NCBI GenBank assembly: GCA_036563245.1
Contig: DATCMU010000047.1
Span: forward strand, 124,001-188,000
Origin: DATCMU01 sp036563245
GTDB taxonomy: Bacteria > Pseudomonadota > Alphaproteobacteria > Rhizobiales > Devosiaceae
Direction of reading: 5' to 3'
Length of the DNA stretch: 64,000 nucleotides
Shown: in pieces, positions 49,978 through 59,270 of the stretch
Layout: the number at the start of each line of letters is the position of its first letter
Position numbering within the stretch: position 1 is the stretch's first letter
Notes under the pieces: model-generated
Told to the model about the DNA's origin: nothing
Databases searched by the model: none
The model's input: the letters and a program-made list of their open reading frames with translations, nothing else
Program-made: the position numbers and the translations under genes

Positions 49978-51038
49978 GGATGGGGCTGTTCATCACGCGG
50001 CGGCTGGCATCGCGCATCCTGCTGGTCGTGACGGTATTCTTTGGCCTCATCTTTCTGAGCGAGATGCTGAACACAGGCCGATTCGTGCGTCTCAGCGAGA
50101 ACGTGAACACCATGACCGCTTTCCTCGTACCGATCTACGCGGCGGCGCACTGGAGCATCAAGGGATTGCCGGTCACCGTGCTGATCGGCGGTATCGCGGC
50201 GCTGCTGGACCTGCAGTCGCATCGCGAACTGCTGGTGATCAAGGCCAGCGGGGTATCGGTGTGGCGGCTGCTCATCCTGCCCATTACGGCCCTGGTGGCC
50301 GCGGGCTTTCTTGTCACGCTGCTGCTCGATGGACCGGTCACGGCGGCGAACCGGGTCTACAATCCCACTCCGAACATGAGTTCGGCGGGGTCGCTCGCCG
50401 GCGGCGAGGTCTGGCTCGACCAGCAGAGCGAGGGCATAAGATATGTCATGCACGGGCAGCGCGATGGAGACGCCGCACGGCTGAGGCAGGTGACCATCTA
50501 CCTGTTCGCGGCGGAAAACGATGTCCAGATCGAGGCGAAGCGCGCCACACTCCGGAACGGCCACTGGATCATTGAAAACGCCAGGCGACTGACCGGAACC
50601 GGGCCGGGCGAGACTTACCCGCGCATGATACTGGCCACGGACAGTTCACCGGCCGAGATCGTGCTCAAACTGGGACCGATGGAGGACTTCACGCTCTCCG
50701 AGCTGACCCGCGCGCTTGGCCAGGGCATCGCCGACCCCAGGACACGGGCCGGCGCACAGACGCGTTTTGCACGCCTGATGTCCATGCCATTCCTGCTTGT
50801 TGGTTCTTTGTTAATTGCATTCGCATTTACAGCCGGTTATCGAAGAACCGGAACGTATGGTGCCATGATCCTTTATGGTATCATTCTGGGCTTCGTGGTG
50901 TTCGTGATCACCGAGATGGCCGAACGGGCTGGTTCGGCCGGAGTTCTCGATCCGGCATTCGCGGCATGGGGACCTGTGGTGGTATCCATCGTCATTGGCG
51001 TGACGGTACTGCTGCGCAAGGAAGACGGGCGAGCGTGA
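49974..51038 (+). CDS. lptG: LPS export ABC transporter permease LptG
   Basis: This 354-residue partner of LptF starts MRMGLFITRRLASRILLVVT and has DLQSHRELLVIKASGVSVWR, the coupling-helix region of LptG. Six membrane segments flank a periplasmic domain. The ATG at 49974 overlaps the lptF stop as ATGA, which decides the start in a much longer open frame. Its stop overlaps the lptD start by 1 base (TGATG). Confidence 0.93.
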   Translation: MRMGLFITRRLASRILLVVTVFFGLIFLSEMLNTGRFVRLSENVNTMTAFLVPIYAAAHWSIKGLPVTVLIGGIAALLDLQSHRELLVIKASGVSVWRLLILPITALVAAGFLVTLLLDGPVTAANRVYNPTPNMSSAGSLAGGEVWLDQQSEGIRYVMHGQRDGDAARLRQVTIYLFAAENDVQIEAKRATLRNGHWIIENARRLTGTGPGETYPRMILATDSSPAEIVLKLGPMEDFTLSELTRALGQGIADPRTRAGAQTRFARLMSMPFLLVGSLLIAFAFTAGYRRTGTYGAMILYGIILGFVVFVITEMAERAGSAGVLDPAFAAWGPVVVSIVIGVTVLLRKEDGRA

Positions 51039-53317
51039 TGCGTCGACGCCGCGACGGGAAAAGTGCTGCAATATCCCGCCAGGTGCTGCTTGGCGCCGCG
51101 CTTGCGTTGGCAATCGGGGTTTCGCCGGCCATGGCGACGCTTCTGCCGGCGGGTTTTTTCGACCGCGTGCCAGTGGCCCAGGGCCAGCAGATGGCCATCA
51201 CCGCCGACCGGATGGACTACAACCAGTCCACGGGCGCAGTGATTGCAGAAGGCGGCGTCACCCTCTCCTACCAGGGCTACAAGGCCACTGCCGACCGGGT
51301 CACCTACGACCAGAAGACGGGCGATGTGACGCTGATCGGGCACGTCGCGGTGCGCGATCCGGACGGCGTTGAATACACGACCGACCGTGCGGACGTGACC
51401 GGTGGCTACAAGACCGCATTCCTGCACTCCCTGGCCGTGATGACGCCCGATGGCGCGCTGGTCACCGCCGATAGCGCCGATTATGCCAAGGCGTTGAAGA
51501 CGACCCTCGAAAACGCGAGCTATGCGCCGTGCGGCCATTGCGTGGACGACAAGGGACGAACGATCGGCTGGCGCCTGCGCGCCGTGCGCATGGTGCTGAA
51601 CCAGGTCACCCACATCGTCTATATCGAACAGCCGCGCCTGGAAGTGCTGGGCGTGCCGATTGCCTGGCTACCCTTCATGTGGGCACCCGATCCCACCCAG
51701 CCGGGCCACAAGCCCATCGGGCGGATCGAGGCGGGTTACGACCTGCAATATGGGGTGAAGTTCGGCGTTCCCCTCTACATTCCCACCGGCGCAACGAGCG
51801 AACTGTTCTTCACCCCGACCCTGTTCTCGCGCCAGGGGCTGATGTTGGGTCTTGACTGGCACCAGAAGGCCGGGGGGCTCGACTATTCGGTTTCCGCCTC
51901 GGGCATCTATCAGCTCGATCCATCCGCCTATGCCGGCGAACCGGGTAACCGGCGCTGGCGCGGCGCCTTGCAGACGTCCGGACATTTCGAACCTGTCGAC
52001 CAATGGACGGTGGGCTGGTCCTATACCGCGTTCAGCGATCCCGCCTATCTCAAGGACTACGACAAGGAATCCGGCGACTACGTGACCAACGAGGTCTATG
52101 CCGAGCACCTGGGACGCAATACCTACGCCAATATCCGGGCGCAGGATTTCCGGCTTATCGGCAACGTGACCTCGGCCGCCCAGGACAAGCAGGCAAGGAC
52201 CCTGCCCAATGCGCGCGGCGCTGCGGTGATCGATCTTGGCGACAATGCCGGACGCATCGCGCTGGAGGGCAGCGTTCTGGGAGTCAGCCGCGCCGCCGAC
52301 GACGCGGAGACGGTCAACGGCATCGACTATGTGCATGGCTTCGAGGGCGGCAAGAGCCACGCCATGGGCCAGGCGGGCTGGACGCGGCAGTTCGAAACCG
52401 GCGCGGGCGTGCTGTTCACCCCATATCTTGGGGTGCGCTTCGATGCCGCCAGCTATGACGGAGCGAGTTCGCTTGCCTCGGCGCCGCCCGATTCGACCCT
52501 GTTCGCCGCAACACCCATCGCTGCGCTCGACATGCGTTACCCGCTAATGGCGAGAATGCCCGGTGCGGTGCATATCATCGAGCCGATCGCGCAACTGGTC
52601 TATCGCGGCAATACCGGCACCGAAACCGGCATTACCAATGATGACGCCCAGAGCTTCGTGTTCGAGGACACGAACCTGTTCTCCTACAACCGGTTTTCCG
52701 GGGCCGACCGGCAGGAGACCGGGCTTCGGGCCAATGTGGGCGCGCATTACCAGGCCAATTTCGCCGATGGCAGCTGGTACGATATCGTGTTCGGGCAATC
52801 GTTCAGCATTGCCGGCGCCAACGCCTTCGCCACCTCGGATGCCGCGCAGACCGGCACATCGAGCGGCCTGTCCACAAACGCTTCCTATTTTGTGGCGGGG
52901 GCCAAGGCGTCCTTCGCGCAGGGGCTGACCCTTGGCGGCAAGGTCCAGGTCGACCCCGCAGGCCCTCGCGTCACCCGCGGCGTCGCCACGGGCGAATACG
53001 ATCGTGACGGGTTCTCCGTTGGCGTCGATTACGCCTTCGACGCCGCCGATGCCGCGCTTGGCGTGCTGGCCGACCGGCACGAGGTGGGCACCCGGTTCGG
53101 CCTGCCGCTCGACGACTACTGGAAGGCGACCGCCGGGTTCGACTGGGATATTTCGGCGCAGTCCTGGCTTGAAGCCTCGGCGGGCCTCCAATATGACGAT
53201 GGCTATGTGGCCATGGGCCTGACCTATACGGCCACCGGCCCCACCAATACCTCGCCCAACGACCACCGCATCATGGCGACCTTCATGCTCAAGGGCCCCG
53301 ACGGCCAGCCCCTGTGA
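51038..53317 (+). CDS. lptD: LPS-assembly outer-membrane protein LptD
   Basis: This 759-residue protein has a basic N-terminus and signal peptide ending near SPAMA (residue 33), an LptA-like beta-jellyroll (QQMAITADRMDYNQSTGAVI and MEYTTDRADVTGGY-like repeats, about 50-160) and a large C-terminal beta-barrel rich in aromatic and glycine residues. Cysteines near NASYAPCGHCVDDKGR may form a disulfide. With LptE it inserts lipopolysaccharide into the outer leaflet. The ATG at 51038 is coupled to the lptG stop. Confidence 0.92.
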   Translation: MRRRRDGKSAAISRQVLLGAALALAIGVSPAMATLLPAGFFDRVPVAQGQQMAITADRMDYNQSTGAVIAEGGVTLSYQGYKATADRVTYDQKTGDVTLIGHVAVRDPDGVEYTTDRADVTGGYKTAFLHSLAVMTPDGALVTADSADYAKALKTTLENASYAPCGHCVDDKGRTIGWRLRAVRMVLNQVTHIVYIEQPRLEVLGVPIAWLPFMWAPDPTQPGHKPIGRIEAGYDLQYGVKFGVPLYIPTGATSELFFTPTLFSRQGLMLGLDWHQKAGGLDYSVSASGIYQLDPSAYAGEPGNRRWRGALQTSGHFEPVDQWTVGWSYTAFSDPAYLKDYDKESGDYVTNEVYAEHLGRNTYANIRAQDFRLIGNVTSAAQDKQARTLPNARGAAVIDLGDNAGRIALEGSVLGVSRAADDAETVNGIDYVHGFEGGKSHAMGQAGWTRQFETGAGVLFTPYLGVRFDAASYDGASSLASAPPDSTLFAATPIAALDMRYPLMARMPGAVHIIEPIAQLVYRGNTGTETGITNDDAQSFVFEDTNLFSYNRFSGADRQETGLRANVGAHYQANFADGSWYDIVFGQSFSIAGANAFATSDAAQTGTSSGLSTNASYFVAGAKASFAQGLTLGGKVQVDPAGPRVTRGVATGEYDRDGFSVGVDYAFDAADAALGVLADRHEVGTRFGLPLDDYWKATAGFDWDISAQSWLEASAGLQYDDGYVAMGLTYTATGPTNTSPNDHRIMATFMLKGPDGQPL

Positions 53318-53461
53318 GATCCTGAGGCGCGCGGGCGGAATGCCAACGGGGTGGAAACCGGGGGCGACTTTCTGGCATTACTGCTCAAATGCGGATTTTA
53401 GCCGCAATTGTGCGAGACCAAGGCGCCGAATGAATCGGGCCAGATCAACAGGACGGTAATC

Positions 53462-54373
53462 ATGCTGCGTTGGGTTCAAGCAATCACCCTTGGCGTTCTT
53501 CTGGGCGCGGGGCTGGCCGCCCCGGCATTCGCCGTGGCCGTGAAGGTGACCGTCAACGGCTCGCCGATCACCGACGCGGAGATTGCGGCTCGCGCCAAGC
53601 TGATCGCCCTTGAGCGGCGCGGCAATTCCAACAGCGAGCGGACCAAGCTGGCGACCGATGAACTGATCAACGAGTCGCTCGAAATGGGCGAGGCGAAGCG
53701 CCTCGGCATCGAGGTGACCGACCAGCAGGTCAACGCCGCCTATCTCAACGTTGCGCGCAATCTCAAGGTGAGCGCGGACAAGCTGACCCTGATCCTGACC
53801 CAGAACGGCGTCAATCCCAGCACGCTCAAGGCCCGGCTCAGGGCCGGCATCGCCTGGGGCGGGGTCACCCAGAAGGCGGTGGCGCCACAGGTGCAGATTT
53901 CCGACCTCAAGCTGGACGAGGAAGCCCAGAAACAGCTCGATGCGAGCAACAGCTTCGACTACATGCTCAAGGAAGTGCTGTTCATCATTCCCAAGGGATC
54001 GAAGGTCTCCGCGGCGACGCGCACGGCGCAGGCCAATCAGTACCGCAAGAACTTCTCGGGTTGCGATTCCGCGGTCGATCTTTCGCTTTCCTATACCGAC
54101 GCGGCAGTGCGCGACGTTGGGCGTCGGCACGCCACGCAACTGCCCGACGCGGTGGCGACGGAACTGGCCTCGCTGCCGGTGGGCGGCATCACCAAGCCGC
54201 GCGTTGTGGCGGACGGCGTCTCGATGCTGGCGATCTGCTCCAAGGCGCAGGCCCGCGATGCCACGTTCCTCAAGCAGAAACTGCGCAACCAGACTGGCCA
54301 GGAGCAGTTCAAGTCCGACATCGACACCTATCTGCAAAAGCTCAAGGACCAGGCAAGCATTGTCTATCAATAG
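53462..54373 (+). CDS. surA: SurA-like periplasmic chaperone
   Basis: This 303-residue protein has a signal peptide (MLRWVQAITLGVLLGAGLAA, cleavage near AFA at 26) and a SurA N-terminal domain (VTVNGSPITDAEIAARAKLI, then ATDELINESLEMGEAKRLGI) followed by a single parvulin-like region. It should help fold outer-membrane proteins such as LptD, encoded just upstream. It is shorter than E. coli SurA (about 430 aa), as usual for alphaproteobacteria. The ATG at 53462 was chosen over an upstream non-ATG start because it begins the signal peptide. Confidence 0.85.
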   Translation: MLRWVQAITLGVLLGAGLAAPAFAVAVKVTVNGSPITDAEIAARAKLIALERRGNSNSERTKLATDELINESLEMGEAKRLGIEVTDQQVNAAYLNVARNLKVSADKLTLILTQNGVNPSTLKARLRAGIAWGGVTQKAVAPQVQISDLKLDEEAQKQLDASNSFDYMLKEVLFIIPKGSKVSAATRTAQANQYRKNFSGCDSAVDLSLSYTDAAVRDVGRRHATQLPDAVATELASLPVGGITKPRVVADGVSMLAICSKAQARDATFLKQKLRNQTGQEQFKSDIDTYLQKLKDQASIVYQ

Positions 54374-54418
54374 GCGCCCGGCCAGGGTCGACGGCCCTCT
54401 TCCATCGGGAGCCCGGGA

Positions 54419-55432
54419 TTGAGCCCGGCCCGCCTCGCCCCGCTCGCGGTGAGCATGGGGGAGCCGGCAGGCATAGGACCGGACCTGATTCTTGGGATCC
54501 ACGCGGCTCGGGCCGACGCGCCCGTCCCCCCGTTTGCGGTTTATGGCAATGCCCAATTCCTAGGTGCACGCGCCCGTCGTCTCGGCCTTCATGTGGACTG
54601 TGCGCCGGTCAATATCGAGGATGCGGCGGCAACTTTCAGCCGGGCCTTGCCTGTCATCGAGATCGGCGGCGACGCCGACGACCTGCCCGGCGAGCCAAAG
54701 GACGCCACCGCCAACCTTGTCACCGGCGCGATTTCCAGGGCCGTCGGCGACACGCTGATTGGCGCCGCGCGCGCCCTGGTTACCGCCCCGATCCACAAGG
54801 GTGCGCTCTATAAATCCGGTTTCGATTTTCCCGGGCACACGGAATACCTGGCCCACCTCTGCGCGGGCGGCGGCAAGCCGCCCATGCCGGTCATGATGCT
54901 GGCCCATGACGGCTACCGCACGGTGCCCGCGACCATTCATGTGCCGCTGGCGGACGTGCCCTCCCTGGTCAATACCGAACTGGTGGTGCGCACCGCACGC
55001 ATCGTGCACCGTGACCTGGTGCGGCGCTTCGGGATCACCAATCCGGTTCTCGCCATTACCGGGCTCAATCCCCATGCGGGGGAAGGCGGCGCAATCGGCC
55101 GCGAGGACATCGAGGAGATCGCGCCGGCGATTGCGTTGTTGCAGCGCGAGGGCATCGATGCCCATGGCCCCCTGCCCGCCGATACGGTGTTTCACCCGCC
55201 GCACTGGCGGCGCTACGATGCGGTGATCGCCATGTATCACGATCAGGCGCTGATCCCGATCAAGACGCTGGCCTTCGACGAGGGCGTCAATGTCACCCTG
55301 GGGTTGCCCATCGTGCGTACGTCGCCCGATCACGGCACCGCATTCGATCTGGCCGGCACCGGCAAGGCCTCCGCCAAGAGCATGTTGGCCGCGATCAGGC
55401 TTGCGGACCAGTTGAGCCGTCCACGGGCATGA
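54419..55432 (+). CDS. pdxA: 4-hydroxythreonine-4-phosphate dehydrogenase
   Basis: This 337-residue enzyme of pyridoxal-phosphate synthesis has the motifs AVSMGEPAGIGPDL, VTAPIHKGALYKSGFDFPGH (metal histidine) and MYHDQALIPIKTLAF (metal histidine). The start is TTG at 54419 with GGGAGCC just upstream; no ATG fits the conserved N-terminus. Its stop overlaps the rsmA ATG by 4 bases. Confidence 0.94.
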   Translation: MSPARLAPLAVSMGEPAGIGPDLILGIHAARADAPVPPFAVYGNAQFLGARARRLGLHVDCAPVNIEDAAATFSRALPVIEIGGDADDLPGEPKDATANLVTGAISRAVGDTLIGAARALVTAPIHKGALYKSGFDFPGHTEYLAHLCAGGGKPPMPVMMLAHDGYRTVPATIHVPLADVPSLVNTELVVRTARIVHRDLVRRFGITNPVLAITGLNPHAGEGGAIGREDIEEIAPAIALLQREGIDAHGPLPADTVFHPPHWRRYDAVIAMYHDQALIPIKTLAFDEGVNVTLGLPIVRTSPDHGTAFDLAGTGKASAKSMLAAIRLADQLSRPRA

Positions 55433-56304
55433 GCGCATTGGACGAACTTCCCCCACTGCGCGAGGTCATTGCCGCGCACGGCCTGAGCGCCCGCAAGGAA
55501 CTGGGGCAGAACTTCCTGCTGGACCTCAACCTGACGCGGCGGATCGCGCGCGCCTCGGGTCCGCTCGAAGGGGTAACCGTGATCGAGGTCGGCCCCGGAC
55601 CGGGCGGCCTCACCCGTGCACTGCTCATCGAAGGCGCGCGCAAGGTCATCGCCATCGAGCGCGACCGGCGCGCCCTGCCCGCCCTTGAAGAGATCGCGGC
55701 GGCCTGTCCCGGGCGGCTGGACATCATCGAGGGCGATGCGCTCGAAATCGACTACGAAGCGCTGGCGGACGGGCCGACACGCATCGTCGCCAACCTGCCC
55801 TACAATATCGCAACGCCGCTTCTGACCGGCTGGCTGGGGCTGGAGCCGTGGCCGCCGTTCTTCGAGAGCCTGACGCTGATGTTCCAGCGCGAGGTGGCGG
55901 AGCGGATCTGCGCCAGGCCCGGAGACAAGCCTTACGGGCGTCTCGCCGTGCTTGCCGGGTGGCGTACCGATGCCCGCATTGCGTTCAATCTCGCCCGCTC
56001 GGCCTTTACCCCTCCGCCGAAGGTCACCTCTTCGGTCGTGCATCTCAAACCCAGGCCGGTCGAAGCCGGGCTGCCCGTAAGGGTGCTGGAAGCGGTCACC
56101 CAGGCCGCCTTCGGCCAGCGCCGCAAGATGGTTCGCCAAAGCCTGAAAAGCCTCGGAGTGCCGGTCGAGGCGCTGCTTGATGCGGCCGGTCTTGCCGGCA
56201 CCGAACGTGCCGAGGAATTGCCGGTGAGCGCGTTCCTGGCGATGGCGCGGACGGTCGTCGCCATGCGAAATGCGGCTTCACACGCCGATTCTGCCACTCA
56301 TTAG
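55429..56304 (+). CDS. rsmA: 16S rRNA dimethyladenosine transferase
   Basis: This 291-residue enzyme dimethylates two adenines near the 3' end of 16S rRNA. It has the AdoMet motif VIEVGPGPGGLTRALLIEGA, the catalytic ANLPYNIATPLL (NLPY) and the C-terminal helical domain with AAFGQRRKMVRQSLKSLG. It follows pdxA with an ATGA overlap and converges on gmk, sharing 4 bases of stop codons. Confidence 0.95.
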   Translation: MSALDELPPLREVIAAHGLSARKELGQNFLLDLNLTRRIARASGPLEGVTVIEVGPGPGGLTRALLIEGARKVIAIERDRRALPALEEIAAACPGRLDIIEGDALEIDYEALADGPTRIVANLPYNIATPLLTGWLGLEPWPPFFESLTLMFQREVAERICARPGDKPYGRLAVLAGWRTDARIAFNLARSAFTPPPKVTSSVVHLKPRPVEAGLPVRVLEAVTQAAFGQRRKMVRQSLKSLGVPVEALLDAAGLAGTERAEELPVSAFLAMARTVVAMRNAASHADSATH

Positions 56305-56990
56305 ATTGAATCAATCTCGTCCTGCAAGCCTTTGACAAAGCTTGCGAAATCGAAGGTTGAATCGCGCCGGGCGCGCAGTTGCGCGACGAAGGCGGCAAGC
56401 CCGCCGGGATTGGTGCGCGCTTGCCGGGCGTCCTTGAGGATCTCGGCGACGCGGTCGCAGCTTTCCTGCAGGTCGGCATTGATCAGCACCGTGTCATACT
56501 CATGCCAATGCGCCATCTCCTTGCGGGCATTGCGCAGACGCCGGTCGATCACCTCGTCGCTGTCCTGGGCGCGGTGCAGCAGGCGCGATCGCAATTCGGC
56601 AATCGAGGGGGGCAGGATGAAGATGGTCACCATGTCGTCCCGGCACCGCTCGTAGAGCTGCAGCGTTCCCTGGTAATCGATATCGAAGATGATGTCCCTG
56701 CCGGCGGCGAGTTGGTCCTCGACCTCGCCGCGGGGCGTTCCGTAGAAATTGTCGTGCACCTCGGCGGATTCGAGCAGTTCCCCCGCGTCGCGCATGCGCT
56801 GGAATTCCGCCACATCGATGAAATGGTAGTGAACGTGGTTCATCTCGTCGGTACGGCGCTTACGGGTCGTCACCGACACGGACAGCGAGGTATTGGCGTC
56901 CTGATTGAGGATCGTCCTGGTGATCGAGGTCTTGCCGGCTCCCGAGGGCGAGGCGATGACCAGCATGATGCCCCGGCGCGAGGTTTGCAT
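56301..56990 (-). CDS. gmk: guanylate kinase
   Basis: This 229-residue enzyme phosphorylates GMP to GDP. Walker A is ASPSGAGKTS near the N-terminus, followed by SVSVTTRKRRTDEMNHVHYH and the lid and base-binding parts GELLESAEVHDNFYGTPRGE and DIIFDIDYQGTLQL. Length is usual for the family with a short C-terminal extension. It is the last gene of the fabD-to-gmk minus-strand series and lies 54 bases after yicC. Confidence 0.95.
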   Translation of the reverse strand: MQTSRRGIMLVIASPSGAGKTSITRTILNQDANTSLSVSVTTRKRRTDEMNHVHYHFIDVAEFQRMRDAGELLESAEVHDNFYGTPRGEVEDQLAAGRDIIFDIDYQGTLQLYERCRDDMVTIFILPPSIAELRSRLLHRAQDSDEVIDRRLRNARKEMAHWHEYDTVLINADLQESCDRVAEILKDARQARTNPGGLAAFVAQLRARRDSTFDFASFVKGLQDEIDSI

Positions 56991-57044
56991 TGCGGCAATG
57001 TCTCCGGTTCGGCGGCGCTTGCGGACCTGACGGCCCGGCCGCCC

Positions 57045-57938
57045 CTACTCGATATTCTGAATCTGCTCGCGTAGTTGATCGATCACCGCCTTGAGGTCAA
57101 GTCCGATAGCCGTCAGTTCGACCGAATTGGACTTTGCGCACAAGGTGTTGGCCTCGCGGTTGAATTCCTGCGACAAAAAGTCGAGCCGGCGCCCCACCGC
57201 CACGCCCTCTGCAACAAGCTGCCTCGCCGCCGCGACATGGGCGAAGAGGCGGTCGAGTTCCTCGCGGATATCGCTCTTGGTGACCAGCAGCATCGCTTCC
57301 TGGTAGAGCTTTTCCTCGCCCAGGGTGCTGCCGGCTTCGGCAAGGTCGGCCAATTGCTGGCGCAAGCGCGCGATCACCGCCTCGCGGGTGCGGGAGGGAT
57401 GCGCCTCGGCCTGCCGGGCCAGGTCCTCGATGCGGTCGATCTGTGCCGACAGGACCGCGCCGAGCCGTTCACCCTCGGTGCGGCGGGCTTCGATCAGGTC
57501 CCTGAGCGCGCTGTCGATGCAATCGAGGACCGCGGCGTGCAGATCTTCGTCCCGATGCGCGTCGATCGGGCGCTCACGGATGTCGAGAACGCCCTTGATC
57601 GCCAATATCCCGTCGAGCCGGGGCGGTTGCGCCTCGATGCGCCCCGAAAGATCGTCGAGCGCAGCAAGTATGGCAGCGAGCGCCTGTTCGTTGATGACCA
57701 CTTCGCCCGAACTCTGCTCGCGTTCCAGCGTCATCGACACGCTGACGGCGCCGCGCGCCAGGCGATCGGAAATGCGGCGGCGGATTTCGGCTTCGAGCGA
57801 ATCGAGCCCCGGGGCGAGCCGCATCCGCAAGTCGAGCCCCCGGGCATTGACCGAGCGGATTTCACAAACGATTCCGCAACCCGAAGCCGCGCCCTCGGCG
57901 CGGGCATATCCGGTCATGCTGGCGACGGGCTGGGTCAT
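57045..57938 (-). CDS. YicC/YloC-family endoribonuclease
   Basis: This 297-residue protein starts MTQPVASMTGYARAEGAASG, with SVNARGLDLRMRLAPGLDSL and the C-terminal GRRLDFLSQEFNREANTLCA, IGLDLKAVIDQLREQIQNIE; these are the conserved YicC N- and C-terminal blocks. YicC is an RNase active in RNA turnover. The ATG at 57938 gives the canonical start. It lies upstream of gmk, the usual yicC-gmk order, and 19 bases downstream of mltG. Confidence 0.92.
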   Translation of the reverse strand: MTQPVASMTGYARAEGAASGCGIVCEIRSVNARGLDLRMRLAPGLDSLEAEIRRRISDRLARGAVSVSMTLEREQSSGEVVINEQALAAILAALDDLSGRIEAQPPRLDGILAIKGVLDIRERPIDAHRDEDLHAAVLDCIDSALRDLIEARRTEGERLGAVLSAQIDRIEDLARQAEAHPSRTREAVIARLRQQLADLAEAGSTLGEEKLYQEAMLLVTKSDIREELDRLFAHVAAARQLVAEGVAVGRRLDFLSQEFNREANTLCAKSNSVELTAIGLDLKAVIDQLREQIQNIE

Positions 57939-57957
57939 CTCGCTCTCCGGTTGGCGT

Positions 57958-59085
57958 TCAGTTCGCCGAAGCGGGCGCGGCGCCTGCATCGCCGGACTGG
58001 GCCGCCTGATCGGCTTCCACCGCATCCTTGGCCGCCTGCGCGTCGGCCTCGGCGGCTGCGGCCTGCTGTTTTTCGATGGCGCGCCACTTGGCCACGTTCT
58101 TGCGATGCTCAGCGTAGGTGGCGGCAAACAGATGCCCGTCGGAAGGCGATGCGCCCGCGGCGACGAAGTAGAGATCTTTCGTGTCGGCCGGATTGGCGAC
58201 CGCCTCGAGCGAATCGAGGCCGGGATTGGCGATCGGCCCGGGCGGCAATCCGTCGATCTGGTATGTGTTGTAGGGCGTCTTCGCCTCGATCTCGGATTGT
58301 TTCAGGCCCCGACCCAGCGGCCCCTGTCCCTGGGTGATCCCGTAGATCGTGGTCGGGTCGGACTGAAGCCGCATCTTCTTCTTGAGCCGGTTGATGAACA
58401 CCGCCGCGACGCGCGGGCGCTCACCGGCAACACCGGTCTCCTTTTCCACGATGGAGGCAAGGGTCACCAGTTCCTCAGGCGTCTTGAGCGGCAGGTCGGG
58501 CGCGCGATTGGCCCAGACCTGCTTCAGCGCCTCGGCCTGTGCGGCCTGCATCTGGTCGATAATCGCCTGCCGGCTGGCGCCCTTCTCGAAATTGTAGGTA
58601 TTGGGCATGAGCGAGCCTTCCGGGGGTACCGCGGAAATCTCGCCGCTCAAGTCGGTATCGGCGTTCAGCCGAGACACAACCTGCCAGGAGGTGAACCCTT
58701 CGGGAATGGTGATGGAATACTGGATCGGGCGGCCCTCGGTGAGTTCGCGCAGCACGTCCTCCATGCTCGCATTGGCGGTGATCCTGTATTCGCCATGCCT
58801 GAGGCTCGACTGCTTTTTCAGCGCCATCGCCCCCAGCCGGAAGATCCAGGCGTTGCTCACGACGCCATCCGATTGCAGGTTCTCCGCGATGGTGCCGAGC
58901 GACTGTCCCCGTTCCACGGTGAACGTTGTATCGGCCGAAACCGGGCCCGGCACGTAGAATTCGCGCGCGCCGTAGACAACGGCGCCGCCCACGATCAGCA
59001 CACCGAGCACGACGAGGGTCAGCGTGGCATTTATCAGGTCGATGATGCCGCGGCGCTTGCGTTGCTTTTTCCTGCGATCAGCCAT
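57958..59085 (-). CDS. mltG: endolytic transglycosylase MltG
   Basis: This 375-residue membrane-anchored enzyme cuts nascent peptidoglycan strands. A basic N-terminus (MADRRKKQRKRR) leads to one membrane helix (TLTLVVLGVLIVGGAVVYGA), a LysM-like segment (TFTVERGQSLGTIAENLQSD) and the YceG domain with the catalytic glutamate in LASIVEKETGVAGERPRVAA and the LQSDPTTIYG block. The C-terminal tail is Ala/Gln-rich and disordered. The ATG at 59085 was chosen because the basic start is typical. Confidence 0.93.
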   Translation of the reverse strand: MADRRKKQRKRRGIIDLINATLTLVVLGVLIVGGAVVYGAREFYVPGPVSADTTFTVERGQSLGTIAENLQSDGVVSNAWIFRLGAMALKKQSSLRHGEYRITANASMEDVLRELTEGRPIQYSITIPEGFTSWQVVSRLNADTDLSGEISAVPPEGSLMPNTYNFEKGASRQAIIDQMQAAQAEALKQVWANRAPDLPLKTPEELVTLASIVEKETGVAGERPRVAAVFINRLKKKMRLQSDPTTIYGITQGQGPLGRGLKQSEIEAKTPYNTYQIDGLPPGPIANPGLDSLEAVANPADTKDLYFVAAGASPSDGHLFAATYAEHRKNVAKWRAIEKQQAAAAEADAQAAKDAVEADQAAQSGDAGAAPASAN

Positions 59086-59270
59086 GCGAGCCAGCCTGCT
59101 CCCGGTTGCGGTGCCCGGGACGTGGTTTTCCCCCGGACATGTCCATCGAAAATTGCCCGCGCCGCCGACGGACGCCAACCGCAGCACGATGCACAGGCAC
59201 TGCGGTCGGGCAATTGTTCAAAGGATTGCGTCGAAGACAAGGGGGCACGGCCCCGCGTCACAGAAAAGCG

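Noticed and set aside
59242..59254. GGGGC-ACG-GCCCC hairpin after fabF as a terminator
   Set aside because: The stem has only 5 pairs and no T-run follows, so it is not listed as a separate feature.
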